DNA of 34,911 nt, taken from IMG/VR virus record IMGVR_UViG_3300031726_000026, positions 1-34,911 of that record, one strand, 5' to 3'. Of this stretch, positions 27,276 through 34,392 are shown piece after piece. This DNA comes from a virus. A model generated the notes under the pieces. The model had not been told where the DNA came from, ran no database searches, and saw nothing but the letters and a program-made list of their open reading frames with translations. The translations under genes and the position numbers were made by a program. How positions within the stretch are numbered: the stretch's first letter is position 1; each line of letters starts with the position of its first letter.

Positions 27276-27532
27276 TCCTCCAAATAGCCCGTGTAGAACT
27301 CCATTGGGCCGGACGCATGATGACTGTTCGCCAGCTTCGAAAACAGCATCCGGAGTTGCGCGAATACCAGAATCTTACGTCCGTGCTTGAGGTCGGCATG
27401 TTGCACGGTGCGCCACGGATCAAGCGGCAACGGTCGCGCGCCGGAACGTGGATGTACTACGTGGGCGATTCTCCGCAGAAAAGAGCGGCAATGTACGGGA
27501 CCGCGCGCACTGACGCGCCGAGGGGTGAGTGA
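27272..27532 (+). CDS. Small basic hypothetical protein
   Basis: The ATG at 27272 overlaps the previous stop (ATGA) and gives 86 residues beginning MILQIARVELHWAGRMMTVR. The product is basic, with RQLRKQHPELREYQN and RIKRQRSRAGTWMYYVGDSP. A small DNA-binding role is possible. No family is recognised. Confidence 0.6.
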   Translation: MILQIARVELHWAGRMMTVRQLRKQHPELREYQNLTSVLEVGMLHGAPRIKRQRSRAGTWMYYVGDSPQKRAAMYGTARTDAPRGE

Positions 27533-27804
27533 TGAAGCAGGTAATAGTTTTCCCCAAAGGATCGCTTGAGCCGAAGGACAAAGATCGCTTGACCAAGGCG
27601 GATATTGTCTACGTCGAGTCTGACCGTCCGCACGATGTGGTGATGCTGCAACCAGTGGCCGCGCTCATGCAGGCAGAGGATATTCTTCTTTCGGCAATGA
27701 AAGGGTTGGACAGCGACGGCTCCACTCCAGGTAATTGTCGGTATGATTTCTTTAAGGAACTTCATCGGCGTATGCAATTGCGGGCGAAAGGTGAAAAGCC
27801 ATGA
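27532..27804 (+). CDS. Small hypothetical protein
   Basis: The ATG at 27532 overlaps the previous stop (TGATG) and gives 90 residues beginning MKQVIVFPKGSLEPKDKDRL; a GTG one codon upstream also exists. The product has an alternating strand and helix pattern (KADIVYVESDRPHDVVML, YDFFKELHRRMQLRAKGE). No family is recognised. Confidence 0.6.
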   Translation: MKQVIVFPKGSLEPKDKDRLTKADIVYVESDRPHDVVMLQPVAALMQAEDILLSAMKGLDSDGSTPGNCRYDFFKELHRRMQLRAKGEKP

Positions 27805-28013
27805 CCCCGCAACGCCACCTACTCTCAGCCATGCTCGAAGAAGATCGCCAAACGCTGCCCATCCTTCGCATGCTGTCCGATCACAATCCGGACGTGCGCA
27901 AGGACTACGAGCGGCGGGAACTGGTGAAGATCGCGTTCCAGGTCGCGGCAATTGTCGCGTTCGTCGGATTCATGATTTTTCTGCCGCAGATCGCGGTTAT
28001 TGTTATGGGATGA
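27801..28013 (+). CDS. Small single-pass membrane protein
   Basis: The 70-residue product has a charged N-terminal half (MTPQRHLLSAMLEEDRQTLP, NPDVRKDYERRELVKI) and one hydrophobic helix (residues about 45-69, FQVAAIVAFVGFMIFLPQIA). It is coupled to the previous gene by ATGA. The layout fits a small C-terminally anchored membrane protein. Function is unknown. Confidence 0.6.
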   Translation: MTPQRHLLSAMLEEDRQTLPILRMLSDHNPDVRKDYERRELVKIAFQVAAIVAFVGFMIFLPQIAVIVMG

Positions 28014-28025
28014 AAGGAATAGACC

Positions 28026-28304
28026 ATGTACAAGAATCCCGCGTTGCAAAGTTTCGGCCAGGATACCGTTCGCATCGGAGAGGTGCCGGAGCCGAAGCCT
28101 GCTGATCCGAAGCCGGAGTATTTCGTCAATGGGAAGGGGGCGACGCGGGAGGAGTATGCGCAAGCATATCGCAACGTTCCGGCCATCGAGTTGCTGAAAT
28201 CGTGGCAGGCGCAAGAGCAGCTAGTGCCGGGCGATCTGGTGATGGTGCGGCATCCTTCGCGTCCGAATATTCACATCGTTGCCTACCGCATCGTGAAGGA
28301 GTAG
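28026..28304 (+). CDS. Small hypothetical protein
   Basis: The 92-residue product begins MYKNPALQSFGQDTVRIGEV. It has a Pro/Lys-rich linker (about residues 20-32), a helix with ATREEYAQAYRNVPAIELLK, and a strand-rich end with VPGDLVMVRHPSRPNIHIVA. An AAGGAA site lies ten bases before the ATG. No family is recognised. Confidence 0.6.
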   Translation: MYKNPALQSFGQDTVRIGEVPEPKPADPKPEYFVNGKGATREEYAQAYRNVPAIELLKSWQAQEQLVPGDLVMVRHPSRPNIHIVAYRIVKE

Positions 28305-28306
28305 CC

Positions 28307-28432
28307 ATGCGCCGCACATCTGCAAAATGGTGGTTCTACTGGCTGGGCAAAAACTCGGCTATCAACTATCCGCCACGTGACTGGCCTGAGTGGGCGCGAC
28401 AAGCATTCTTTACAGGGCAGAGAGAGGAGTAG
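28307..28432 (+). CDS. Tiny Trp-rich protein
   Basis: The 41-residue frame begins MRRTSAKWWFYWLGKNSAIN and has five Trp and several other aromatic residues. It follows the previous gene by two bases and has an AGGAG site upstream. The high Trp content is unusual; a membrane-surface or protein-binding role is possible but not shown. Confidence 0.5.
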   Translation: MRRTSAKWWFYWLGKNSAINYPPRDWPEWARQAFFTGQREE

Positions 28433-28434
28433 TC

Positions 28435-28665
28435 ATGCAAGCGAGCAAAGAGTATAAGCCGCGCATGTCGCAAGAGCAGGCACTTGTCATCTATCGTAGC
28501 TTGGACTTGGCCGAAGTGCGCAAAGAATTCGAGACTTATTGTGTATTCGTGCGCCGGCCTATTTATACGTTGAGCAAAGATCGAAACGGACACTACGACT
28601 ACGGTGACACGGAAGAGGCTTTCAACGGTTTCCTTGCCGCCAAGATTGCGGAGTGTGCCAAATGA
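28435..28665 (+). CDS. Small hypothetical protein
   Basis: The 76-residue product begins MQASKEYKPRMSQEQALVIY. It is mainly helical with a short RPIYTLSKDRNGHYDYGD turn. A GAGGAG site precedes the ATG, and the stop overlaps the next start by ATGA. No family is recognised. Confidence 0.55.
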   Translation: MQASKEYKPRMSQEQALVIYRSLDLAEVRKEFETYCVFVRRPIYTLSKDRNGHYDYGDTEEAFNGFLAAKIAECAK

Positions 28666-28973
28666 CCGCCCCCTCGAAAGAAGCCATCGCAGCGTGGGAT
28701 GCGCTGTCAAGTGATGAACAGGAAGCGATCATGTACATGGCATCGTTTGCTGGCAAATGGCAGAAAGGCTTTGACGCCGGCCGCAAGTCCTTCGCGGATG
28801 GGCTGGTGCCGGTGATGTATTTAGAGTCCGACGAAAGAGCGCGTGGCGCCGATCTCAAGGCGCTGATATTCGGCGAAGCGCGTTGGATGCACACAGTCGT
28901 TCAGCACGCCGTGCAGCCAGAGACGAGCAATCCGGTATGGACCCTCTACGCACTCCCCAAGGAGCCGACATGA
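28662..28973 (+). CDS. Small hypothetical protein
   Basis: The ATG at 28662 overlaps the previous stop (ATGA) and gives 103 residues beginning MTAPSKEAIAAWDALSSDEQ. The N-terminal half is helical (FAGKWQKGFDAGRKSFADGL), the second half more mixed, with VVQHAVQPETSNPVWTLYAL. Its stop overlaps the next gene by ATGA. No family is recognised. Confidence 0.6.
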   Translation: MTAPSKEAIAAWDALSSDEQEAIMYMASFAGKWQKGFDAGRKSFADGLVPVMYLESDERARGADLKALIFGEARWMHTVVQHAVQPETSNPVWTLYALPKEPT

Positions 28974-29179
28974 ACGAACTGGTGCGCTACTGCTACGAAT
29001 GCGGCTCTGTTGGGCCTGTGCCCGAGTCCGCAATTGATTGCTGCCCGGATGGTTCGCATGCTGTGCAAGTACCCTGGGAGGTCGCGCAGCAGGCGTCTAT
29101 AGGCTTCATTGTATGGCTGGCTGTCTACGAGTCTATTGACAAGTTTAAAGGTCGCCATAGGAAGGATAGGCAGACATGA
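28970..29179 (+). CDS. Small Cys-containing protein
   Basis: The 69-residue product begins MNELVRYCYECGSVGPVPES with C8-x2-C11, followed by C24-C25, so a zinc-ribbon-like start is possible. A central hydrophobic stretch (SIGFIVWLAVYESI) and a basic tail follow. It is coupled to both neighbours by ATGA. No family is recognised. Confidence 0.6.
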   Translation: MNELVRYCYECGSVGPVPESAIDCCPDGSHAVQVPWEVAQQASIGFIVWLAVYESIDKFKGRHRKDRQT

Positions 29180-29427
29180 GCACTAGCAAAGAACGCTTCG
29201 AGGCGTGGGCGAAGAAGGAAACTAACATCCCGCTAGACCACGATGTACACGAGCCGGAAGAGTACAGGTTCGTTGCCGCGACGGATGCCTACAATGCATT
29301 CCAAGCCGCCGAGCGCGCGGCAGTGCGGAGGTGCATCGAAATTGCACGCACTCGCTCACCAGATGGGCGCCCCTGCCTATTCGAGCAGGATGCGCAAAAA
29401 GAATTCCCCGAACACTTTGAGGAGTGA
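29176..29427 (+). CDS. Small helical phage protein
   Basis: The 83-residue product begins MSTSKERFEAWAKKETNIPL and contains FVAATDAYNAFQAAERAAVR and RRCIEIARTRSPDGRPCLFE. The pattern R-F-E-x-W, A-x-x-A-F-x-A-A, R-x-x-x-I-E-x-A is common in short phage early proteins of unknown role. It is coupled to the previous gene by ATGA. Confidence 0.6.
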   Translation: MSTSKERFEAWAKKETNIPLDHDVHEPEEYRFVAATDAYNAFQAAERAAVRRCIEIARTRSPDGRPCLFEQDAQKEFPEHFEE

Positions 29428-29431
29428 TGAC

Positions 29432-29659
29432 GTGAGCAATCCAAGCATTCCAGATAGGGCCGCTGAAATTATGGCGACCGTCAAAGAAGTTCGCACGTTC
29501 ATTGATATCGCTGATTCAAAAGACGCGTGCGACAAGATTGACGAGCAAATGTTGATGGAGGACTACTTAAAAGTAGTCGAGGACGTGATATATAAAATCA
29601 ACGGGCTTCTGCGAACGCAGGCTAGGCGTATTGATACACAAATAAAGGCTAAGACATGA
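29432..29659 (+). CDS. Small helical hypothetical protein
   Basis: A GTG start at 29432 behind a GAGGAG site gives 75 residues (reading VSNPSIPDRAAEIMATVKEV, with initiator Met). The product is helical and charged, ending INGLLRTQARRIDTQIKAKT. A longer in-frame start at 29243 would overlap the previous gene and is rejected. Its stop overlaps the Ea22-like start by ATGA. Confidence 0.55.
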   Translation: MSNPSIPDRAAEIMATVKEVRTFIDIADSKDACDKIDEQMLMEDYLKVVEDVIYKINGLLRTQARRIDTQIKAKT

Positions 29660-30159
29660 ACACCTACGACGATCTTCGGAAGGCTGCGGAGGCTGCGACG
29701 CCGGGGCCGTGGCACGCGATGGATGAACTTGGCAAGTCGGCAAGCGATCACGGATATAGGGCTGTAGTCAAGCCGCATCGCGTTTCTGATCGGCAGTATG
29801 TCTATGCCGAAGCTGCAAATATGTGGGCTGGTGGACAGTACGGCTACAAGTGGGGAAACGATATTGACTTCATCGCCATCGCCAACCCCGCCACCATCCT
29901 GCAACTGCTCGCCGACCTGGACGCGGCTAGGGAGAAAGCAGCGGACTCAATCCTACTGACCGGGCAGCAACTAAAAGATGCGCTTGAGTTTGTTGCACCT
30001 GACGGCACGCAGGAGCAGTTGGAAACCGAGGTAGTCATTGGGATTGGGGATGCATCTGCGCACGCTGGCATCGGGCCTTATGTCTGGCTTGCTGAATATC
30101 CGGAAGAAGGCGCGATGCAACTTTTTGACGCCGCCATCGACAACCTGAAGGGGAAGTGA
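29656..30159 (+). CDS. Ead/Ea22-like protein
   Basis: The 167-residue product contains the Ea22-like pattern AAEAATPGPWHAMDELGKSA near the start and IDFIAIANPATILQLLADLD in the middle, followed by a helical and strand-rich C-terminus. Proteins of this family are found in the early regions of many lambdoid and related phages; their role is not firmly known. It overlaps the previous gene by ATGA and is part of the accessory run before the radical SAM gene. Confidence 0.75.
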   Translation: MNTYDDLRKAAEAATPGPWHAMDELGKSASDHGYRAVVKPHRVSDRQYVYAEAANMWAGGQYGYKWGNDIDFIAIANPATILQLLADLDAAREKAADSILLTGQQLKDALEFVAPDGTQEQLETEVVIGIGDASAHAGIGPYVWLAEYPEEGAMQLFDAAIDNLKGK

Positions 30160-30160
30160 G

Positions 30161-30388
30161 ATGAGCAACGTTGTGCGCATCTGCCAGAACAAGAATTGCA
30201 AGAAGGAATTTACCGCCCGCTCTGCCGATGTGAAGCGAGGATGGGCTAAGTATTGCAGTAAGTCTTGCAAAGCTATCGTGCAGGAGCGGCGCACAGGGCA
30301 GAACGCGGCCTATCTACAACGTGTCAACCACGCGCAAGAAAACCCCACTTTCCAGAACGCGCATCAATTCGACAATACGGAGTTATAG
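30161..30388 (+). CDS. Small zinc-finger-like protein
   Basis: The 75-residue product has a four-Cys motif: ICQNKNCKKEF (C8, C13) and KYCSKSCKAI (C32, C36), a treble-clef or zinc-ribbon-like arrangement. The remainder is basic and Asn/Gln-rich. It could bind nucleic acid. It follows the Ea22-like gene by one base. Confidence 0.65.
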   Translation: MSNVVRICQNKNCKKEFTARSADVKRGWAKYCSKSCKAIVQERRTGQNAAYLQRVNHAQENPTFQNAHQFDNTEL

Positions 30389-30390
30389 CC

Positions 30391-30852
30391 ATGACCATCC
30401 AATCCAAGTTAGATGCGCAGGCTGAGGCGCTGGAAGAGTTTCGCATATCTGTGGCGACACAGACAGTTGGCGGCGACTCGAATTTCATCTACGCAAAGTT
30501 GAATGAGCGCATTACCGAACTCCGCTCTGCCGCCCGCGCCGCTCTGCCCGGAGACGAGGGGGCGAAGGTGGAAGCGCGTCCGGAGAAGCCGATTATAGAA
30601 GTGTTCATTGACGAACATGGCATTAGGGTTGACGTAAATAGGCTAGCCTACTTGCCGATGGGCTATCACAAACTGTACGCCGCTCCCCAACCTCCAGCCG
30701 CGCAGCCTGGGGACGAGCGGGCTGTGAAGTTGCTCAAGAGGGCAAAAGTAGTCATGGAATCCTACTTCAAAACTCGGCAGTTGCTTGACTGGAACGCAGT
30801 CGATGCGCTGTTAGTTGACATCGACGCCCTGCTCAAGGAGTCCGGCAAATGA
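30391..30852 (+). CDS. Hypothetical phage protein
   Basis: The ATG at 30391, two bases after the previous stop, gives 153 residues beginning MTIQSKLDAQAEALEEFRIS. It has an N-terminal helical, coiled-coil-like part, a Glu/Lys/Pro linker, a short strand region (IIEVFIDEHGIRVDVNRLAY), a YAAPQPPAAQPG linker and a helical end. The YAAPQ linker pattern is common in phage early proteins. A longer in-frame start at 30265 is rejected. The stop overlaps the next ATG. Confidence 0.6.
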   Translation: MTIQSKLDAQAEALEEFRISVATQTVGGDSNFIYAKLNERITELRSAARAALPGDEGAKVEARPEKPIIEVFIDEHGIRVDVNRLAYLPMGYHKLYAAPQPPAAQPGDERAVKLLKRAKVVMESYFKTRQLLDWNAVDALLVDIDALLKESGK

Positions 30853-31040
30853 GAATGTGGATTGATACCGAGTTCAACGAATTTCGCGGCATGTCGGACC
30901 TGGACTACGCGATATTTCCGTGTGTGATTCATCTTCGGCATTGCGCGGTTGCGTTTGATCGGCCTTGCAACTGCGACTTAGGTTTCCGCCGCCAAGTGAA
31001 TGAATCCCTGATCGCCCTGTCCGAACCAACGAAGGAGTAG
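30849..31040 (+). CDS. Truncated 3'-5' exonuclease-like ORF
   Basis: The 63-residue frame begins MRMWIDTEFNEFRG. The strand with D-T-E-F is the first catalytic motif of phage DEDD-type 3'-5' exonucleases, which are normally 170 to 200 residues. Here the similarity ends after about 14 residues, the later D-containing motifs are missing, and the frame stops early. It looks like a remnant or a fusion of an exonuclease start to unrelated sequence. It overlaps the previous gene by ATGA. Confidence 0.5.
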   Translation: MRMWIDTEFNEFRGMSDLDYAIFPCVIHLRHCAVAFDRPCNCDLGFRRQVNESLIALSEPTKE

Positions 31041-31045
31041 AGAGA

Positions 31046-31927
31046 ATGAGCAGTTGGAGCAAAGGGTATGCGGAATGGATCGAAGGCGATACGGCCTATC
31101 TGTCCATTGCGTTTACATGGCTGCTTGACCATGCCTATGCTCGCGCTGTTTGGCACCGTGCCTTGGGCTTCAAGGTCAAAGCCGGCGGCCCTGCGCTCTT
31201 TCTGGTCAAGATGAAACATGAACTTGAGGATGTGGCTGAGTTGGGCGGCGAATATCCGGATGCATTAGCACATCACAACCCGATGGCAACTATCGCAAGC
31301 AGGGGCTGTCCCGTTGGCTGCTGGTTCTGCATTGTCCCAAAAATGGAAGGCAAGGAATTCACATTGCTGCCTGATTTTCCGGTGCGCCCGATTCTTTGCG
31401 ACAACAACCTATCCGCTCTGCCTGCCGATTACCAAGACCACATTATCAGCCGATACAAAGCAGAAGGCGTGCCGCTGATAGACGCCAACAGCGGGTTTGA
31501 ACCTCGCACCTTTGACGATGCTGTGTATGCCCGCTGGAAGGCAATCAATCAAGGCCCCTGGCGCTTCGCCTATGATGATCAGCCGGAACGTGCAGACGTT
31601 GAGCGAGTCATGCAGATGCTCAAGAATGAACCTGCAAAAAAGAAACGGGTCTATGTGCTGATCGGCAACGAGCCTTTTGAGGCTTGCATGGAGCGTATCA
31701 AGGAAGTTATCGCATGGGGCGGCGAACCGCATGTGCAGCCGTTCATCAAACTAAATGCGCTGGAAAAGCGCCCGCATGTGCGATTTGACTGGACCGAGCA
31801 AAAGCTAAAGGATGTAGCGCGCTGGGCAAATGGTTGGGTATGGCGTACCGCTCCATTCGAGGAATACAACAGGTCAATCAAGAAGCGCGAACCTAAATAT
31901 GATGGGCAATCTGGATTATTTGTCTAG
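31046..31927 (+). CDS. Radical SAM protein of unknown function
   Basis: The 293-residue product contains ASRGCPVGCWFCIVPKMEG (residues about 83-101), with C-x3-C-x2-C that binds the [4Fe-4S] cluster of radical SAM enzymes. The N-terminal 80 residues (AYLSIAFTWLLDHAYARAVW, GFKVKAGGPALFL) resemble a shortened cobalamin-binding-type domain but lack the D-x-H-x-x-G motif, so cobalamin binding is doubtful. The C-terminal part has PLIDANSGFEP, a strand-helix YVLIGNEPFEACMERI, and Trp-rich RWANGWVWRTAPF. An AGAGAG site precedes the ATG. It may modify nucleic acid or a nucleotide precursor, but neighbours do not identify the substrate. Confidence 0.85.
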   Translation: MSSWSKGYAEWIEGDTAYLSIAFTWLLDHAYARAVWHRALGFKVKAGGPALFLVKMKHELEDVAELGGEYPDALAHHNPMATIASRGCPVGCWFCIVPKMEGKEFTLLPDFPVRPILCDNNLSALPADYQDHIISRYKAEGVPLIDANSGFEPRTFDDAVYARWKAINQGPWRFAYDDQPERADVERVMQMLKNEPAKKKRVYVLIGNEPFEACMERIKEVIAWGGEPHVQPFIKLNALEKRPHVRFDWTEQKLKDVARWANGWVWRTAPFEEYNRSIKKREPKYDGQSGLFV

Positions 31928-31958
31928 TCGCACCGAACCAACCGAAAGGAACTGAGCT

Positions 31959-32267
31959 ATGAGCAAAGCAAGTGACGATGTGCTGGCAGAACGTCAGCGG
32001 CAGATTGGTGCGGAAGGATTCGATGCCGCGCACGATGATGGGCACGATGATGATCGGGCCTTGGCTCGCGCTTCATTCTGTTATCTCGGACACTACGTTC
32101 GCCGCCAATGGGTATTCGGCCACGACCCGGAAAACTACAAGGCGGAAGAACCTCCGGACGAATGGCCGTGGGACTTTGAGTGGTGGAAGCCGAAAGACCC
32201 GCGCCGTGATCTGGTGCGCGCTGCCGCCCTTTTGCTTGCCCAAATCGAACAGATGGATAGGAACTGA
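31959..32267 (+). CDS. Conserved phage protein (HDD / WPWD-EWWKP pattern)
   Basis: The 102-residue product has the order VLAERQRQIGAEGFDAAHDD, a helical middle, WPWDFEWWKPKDPRRDLVRA and ALLLAQIEQMDR. This pattern is widespread in phage and prophage proteins of unknown function; the paired acidic and His residues could bind a metal. A GAAAGGA site precedes the ATG. It follows the radical SAM gene by 31 bases. Confidence 0.7.
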   Translation: MSKASDDVLAERQRQIGAEGFDAAHDDGHDDDRALARASFCYLGHYVRRQWVFGHDPENYKAEEPPDEWPWDFEWWKPKDPRRDLVRAAALLLAQIEQMDRN

Positions 32268-32270
32268 ACC

Positions 32271-32606
32271 ATGACTTTTACCGCATTGCCCACCACGTAC
32301 GAGCAAGCTTTGGCCGAAGTGGCGAGGCTGCGTATCACACTGGAACAGGCAAGCGAAGCCTTGGTATACGTGAACGTCAATTCCGAGAGCACAACCACGC
32401 GCATGATGGTTGACGCGATCCGCAAAGACATGGCACCCGCCCTCGCCGCCACCTCCTCGGCAGAGTGGCTCAAGAAGCGGGAGGAGGAGGTGATAGAGCG
32501 GTGCGCGATTGTCGCCAAGGAGAAATTCAATACGCTTGGCGATGGTGCTACGGCAAGACTCGCTGGCTACGATATTGCCGCAGCCATCCGAGCCCTTAAA
32601 GGCTGA
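32271..32606 (+). CDS. Small helical hypothetical protein
   Basis: The 111-residue product begins MTFTALPTTYEQALAEVARL and is largely helical and coiled-coil-like. It contains SSAEWLKKREEEVIERCAIV and a final YDIAAAIRALKG segment, a common ending in short phage accessory proteins. It begins three bases after the previous stop. No family is recognised. Confidence 0.6.
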   Translation: MTFTALPTTYEQALAEVARLRITLEQASEALVYVNVNSESTTTRMMVDAIRKDMAPALAATSSAEWLKKREEEVIERCAIVAKEKFNTLGDGATARLAGYDIAAAIRALKG

Positions 32607-32608
32607 CC

Positions 32609-32689
32609 GTGAGCCTAATCGACTGGATACTCACCGCGCTATGCCTATTCTGCATATCGCTGATTTTTTCACCGTACCTGGGGGCTTGA
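32609..32689 (+). CDS. Possible tiny membrane peptide
   Basis: A GTG-started 26-residue frame (reading VSLIDWILTALCLFCISLIF, with initiator Met) is almost entirely hydrophobic. It begins two bases after the previous stop and ends one base before the next ATG, so spacing supports it, but there is no strong ribosome binding site and it is very short. Confidence 0.35.
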   Translation: MSLIDWILTALCLFCISLIFSPYLGA

Positions 32690-32690
32690 C

Positions 32691-32891
32691 ATGGACATGC
32701 AGAGCGCGCTAGACAAGCTGGCGCATGATTATCCGGACGTGCAATTCAAGGAGTTTCCGACATTCCAAGGTCCGGCGCAAACTTACGGAATGTCCGCAGA
32801 TGGCCCGAACTTCCATTTCGTGGTCAGTGGGCAACCGTCGCCAATGTGCCTCTATCGGAGGCTGGCTATGTGCTGCCAAGCGATGAAATGA
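32691..32891 (+). CDS. Small hypothetical protein
   Basis: The 66-residue product begins MDMQSALDKLAHDYPDVQFK and contains TYGMSADGPNFHFVVSGQPS and two Cys near the end. It has a mixed alpha/beta pattern. Its stop overlaps the next ATG. No family is recognised. Confidence 0.55.
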   Translation: MDMQSALDKLAHDYPDVQFKEFPTFQGPAQTYGMSADGPNFHFVVSGQPSPMCLYRRLAMCCQAMK

Positions 32892-32968
32892 GCAAGCCCG
32901 AGCCAGCCAAGAGGAACAAGCGAAGGGAGCAGCGCAGGCGTAAACGTGAGCCTGCGCCGTCCTATTAA
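32888..32968 (+). CDS. Tiny very basic peptide, last rightward gene
   Basis: A 26-residue frame (MSKPEPAKRNKRREQRRRKR, then EPAPSY) overlaps the previous stop by ATGA. Over half its residues are Lys or Arg, so it could bind nucleic acid. Its TAA shares bases with the stop of the convergent leftward gene. Confidence 0.45.
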   Translation: MSKPEPAKRNKRREQRRRKREPAPSY

Positions 32969-33273
32969 GCGCCCGAGCCGGCGTCCTGTTGCGATTTGAA
33001 TGCATCGGACGCCTGCTTAAGCACCACAGCAGCGGCTACGACAGCAGGAATTGCCGACTGTATCTGCGCAACATGGGCATCAGGAGTGCCGGAATCGGCC
33101 CCAGCAGCCTTTGCCGCAAGGTTCAGCGCCTGAATGGTCGCATCAACGTGCGCAACGCCTCCAGCCGCGTTTGGGAAGCTCGGAGCCAGCGCGGTAAGGG
33201 TCGTATGCGCGGTGCCCAGCAGCGCGGAAAAAGTCGCCATTGCGTCCATAAATTTCTTGAAGTCAAAGCTCAT
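32965..33273 (-). CDS. Ala-rich helical protein at the end of the lysis cluster
   Basis: The 102-residue product begins MSFDFKKFMDAMATFSALLG and is rich in Ala, with long amphipathic helices (AIPAVVAAAVVLKQASDAFK). It is not a clear membrane protein. It follows the holin-like gene by 12 bases and ends against the last rightward gene, with the stop codons overlapping. A role in lysis or the virion is possible; no family is recognised. Confidence 0.6.
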   Translation of the reverse strand: MSFDFKKFMDAMATFSALLGTAHTTLTALAPSFPNAAGGVAHVDATIQALNLAAKAAGADSGTPDAHVAQIQSAIPAVVAAAVVLKQASDAFKSQQDAGSGA

Positions 33274-33285
33274 CGTGGTATCCCT

Positions 33286-33552
33286 TCAGGGTGGTTTAGG
33301 TGCTTGGTTTACTGCATCAGTCAGGCCAGAGATAGTCGCGTCCTTCTCTTTGCTCCCTCTGGTCGTACCGAACTCGAAACCATAAGCCTGATCGATATAG
33401 CCGAGGAATCGGCCAAGGATCAGGGTTACGATAGATTTGGCGTAATCGTCAATACCGGAATAGCGCAGGGTGACAATCAGGCATGCGCCAATCATCAAAT
33501 AGGCCAGGATGATCAGGGCATTTGTGCGCAGGAATTTGTATTTTTCATCCAT
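33286..33552 (-). CDS. Putative holin-like membrane protein
   Basis: The 88-residue product has one strong hydrophobic helix (residues about 11-30, ALIILAYLMIGACLIVTL) and a second weaker one (about 38-52). It is followed by YGFEFGTTRGSKEKDATISG, a C-terminal pattern often found in small phage membrane proteins next to endolysins. Its ATG overlaps the end of the endolysin gene. A holin or lysis accessory role is inferred from position and topology. Confidence 0.6.
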   Translation of the reverse strand: MDEKYKFLRTNALIILAYLMIGACLIVTLRYSGIDDYAKSIVTLILGRFLGYIDQAYGFEFGTTRGSKEKDATISGLTDAVNQAPKPP

Positions 33553-34021
33553 TTTGCACCGCCAGAATCAGGTTGTTTGCGGCTCGATTCATCCAGCCGC
33601 CATAGAATTGCTCTTCGTGCGTGGCTACCCAGAATTTGAGCCTGTATGCCGTTAGCAGCATGATCATGTCTTTGACTGGCTTGGCTCGGATCGCTCCTAT
33701 CGTAACAGCCCCGATAACGCCATCCTGCGGCACTCCAGCGGCTTGTTGGAGCAGTTTGATAGCTCGGGTCAGTCCGCTATTCACAGTGGCGTCAAAGACC
33801 TGGAATGCGAGCGCGCCGTCATAGTCTTGCATCCCACCAGCCAGCCAAAAATCCCGATAGTAGATCGCCTTTGCCTCGTCCCGCGTCAAGGAAGCAATGT
33901 CCAGCGCAGGATATGAGCGTTTGCTAATACCCCAATTCGTTTCACCGCCCGGATCGCCAACGCCTGCTGTATAAGCACCCTCGTTGCCGATTAGCTGGTC
34001 GAATGCTTGATCGAAATTCAT
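33545..34021 (-). CDS. Endolysin, glycosyl hydrolase 108-type muramidase
   Basis: The 158-residue product starts MNFDQAFDQLIGNEGAYTAG and continues with VGDPGGETNWGIS. The E-G-x-Y segment holds the expected catalytic Glu (E14) and the DPGGxTNWGIS motif is a hallmark of phage muramidases of the GH108 family. A C-terminal peptidoglycan-binding-like part (LLQQAAGVPQDGVIGAVTIG) follows. There is no signal peptide, so release should depend on a holin. It lies among holin-like genes in a leftward lysis operon. Confidence 0.88.
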   Translation of the reverse strand: MNFDQAFDQLIGNEGAYTAGVGDPGGETNWGISKRSYPALDIASLTRDEAKAIYYRDFWLAGGMQDYDGALAFQVFDATVNSGLTRAIKLLQQAAGVPQDGVIGAVTIGAIRAKPVKDMIMLLTAYRLKFWVATHEEQFYGGWMNRAANNLILAVQNG

Positions 34022-34051
34022 AAAGCCTCCTATCTAGCAATAGGATACATC

Positions 34052-34213
34052 TTACTTATGCCACCCGTTTGTGATGATCAAAAAGTAGGCCATCAAGCCC
34101 AAACCAGCCGCGCATATTCCACCAAGGGACCACTTCCCAAGCGAGACAAATTTATCGTCTAGCCACTCGTGCAGAGCTTCTTTTAGGACGGCTTTGGTTT
34201 CGTCTTTCGTCAT
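34052..34213 (-). CDS. Small holin-like membrane protein
   Basis: The ATG at 34213 gives 53 residues beginning MTKDETKAVLKEALHEWLDD; an ATG at 34234 adds seven residues. A charged N-terminal half is followed by one hydrophobic helix (about residues 25-48, SLGGICAAGLGLMAYFLIIT). It is 30 bases upstream of the endolysin and so a second holin or antiholin candidate. Family is not certain. Confidence 0.6.
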   Translation of the reverse strand: MTKDETKAVLKEALHEWLDDKFVSLGKWSLGGICAAGLGLMAYFLIITNGWHK

Positions 34214-34392
34214 GTTATCCACACGAAGCACCATAAAATATATCTCGCATAATAGTCCTTTTGGTGTATATCAACTTCAAAGGAACTGGGTTAAGGTTAT
34301 TCCGCTGTCATGACGGCGGCGGGGCCTTGCCTAGTTCGGATGCTCGAACTTGGGGCTTCTAGCGCCTGACCGCGCTAGGGGTCGCCCCCTCT
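34214..34392. other. Intergenic region before the lysis genes
   Basis: No gene is supported here. Besides the two hairpins at 34333-34388 it contains the sequence TTGGTGTATATCAA (34261-34274), a partial palindrome flanked by CCTTT and AAAGG, possibly a regulator site. No convincing promoter pair was found, although a lysis promoter could lie here. Confidence 0.35.
34333..34388 (-). terminator. Tandem strong hairpins (possible terminator or processing site)
   Basis: Two hairpins lie side by side: AGTTCG, six-base loop, CGAACT (34333-34350), and a two-level stem with GGGGC/GCCCC outside and a perfect 7-bp CTAGCGC/GCGCTAG inside (34352-34388). They follow the stop of the leftward gene by four bases. 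There is no T-tract on either strand, so simple rho-independent termination is uncertain. Confidence 0.4.
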
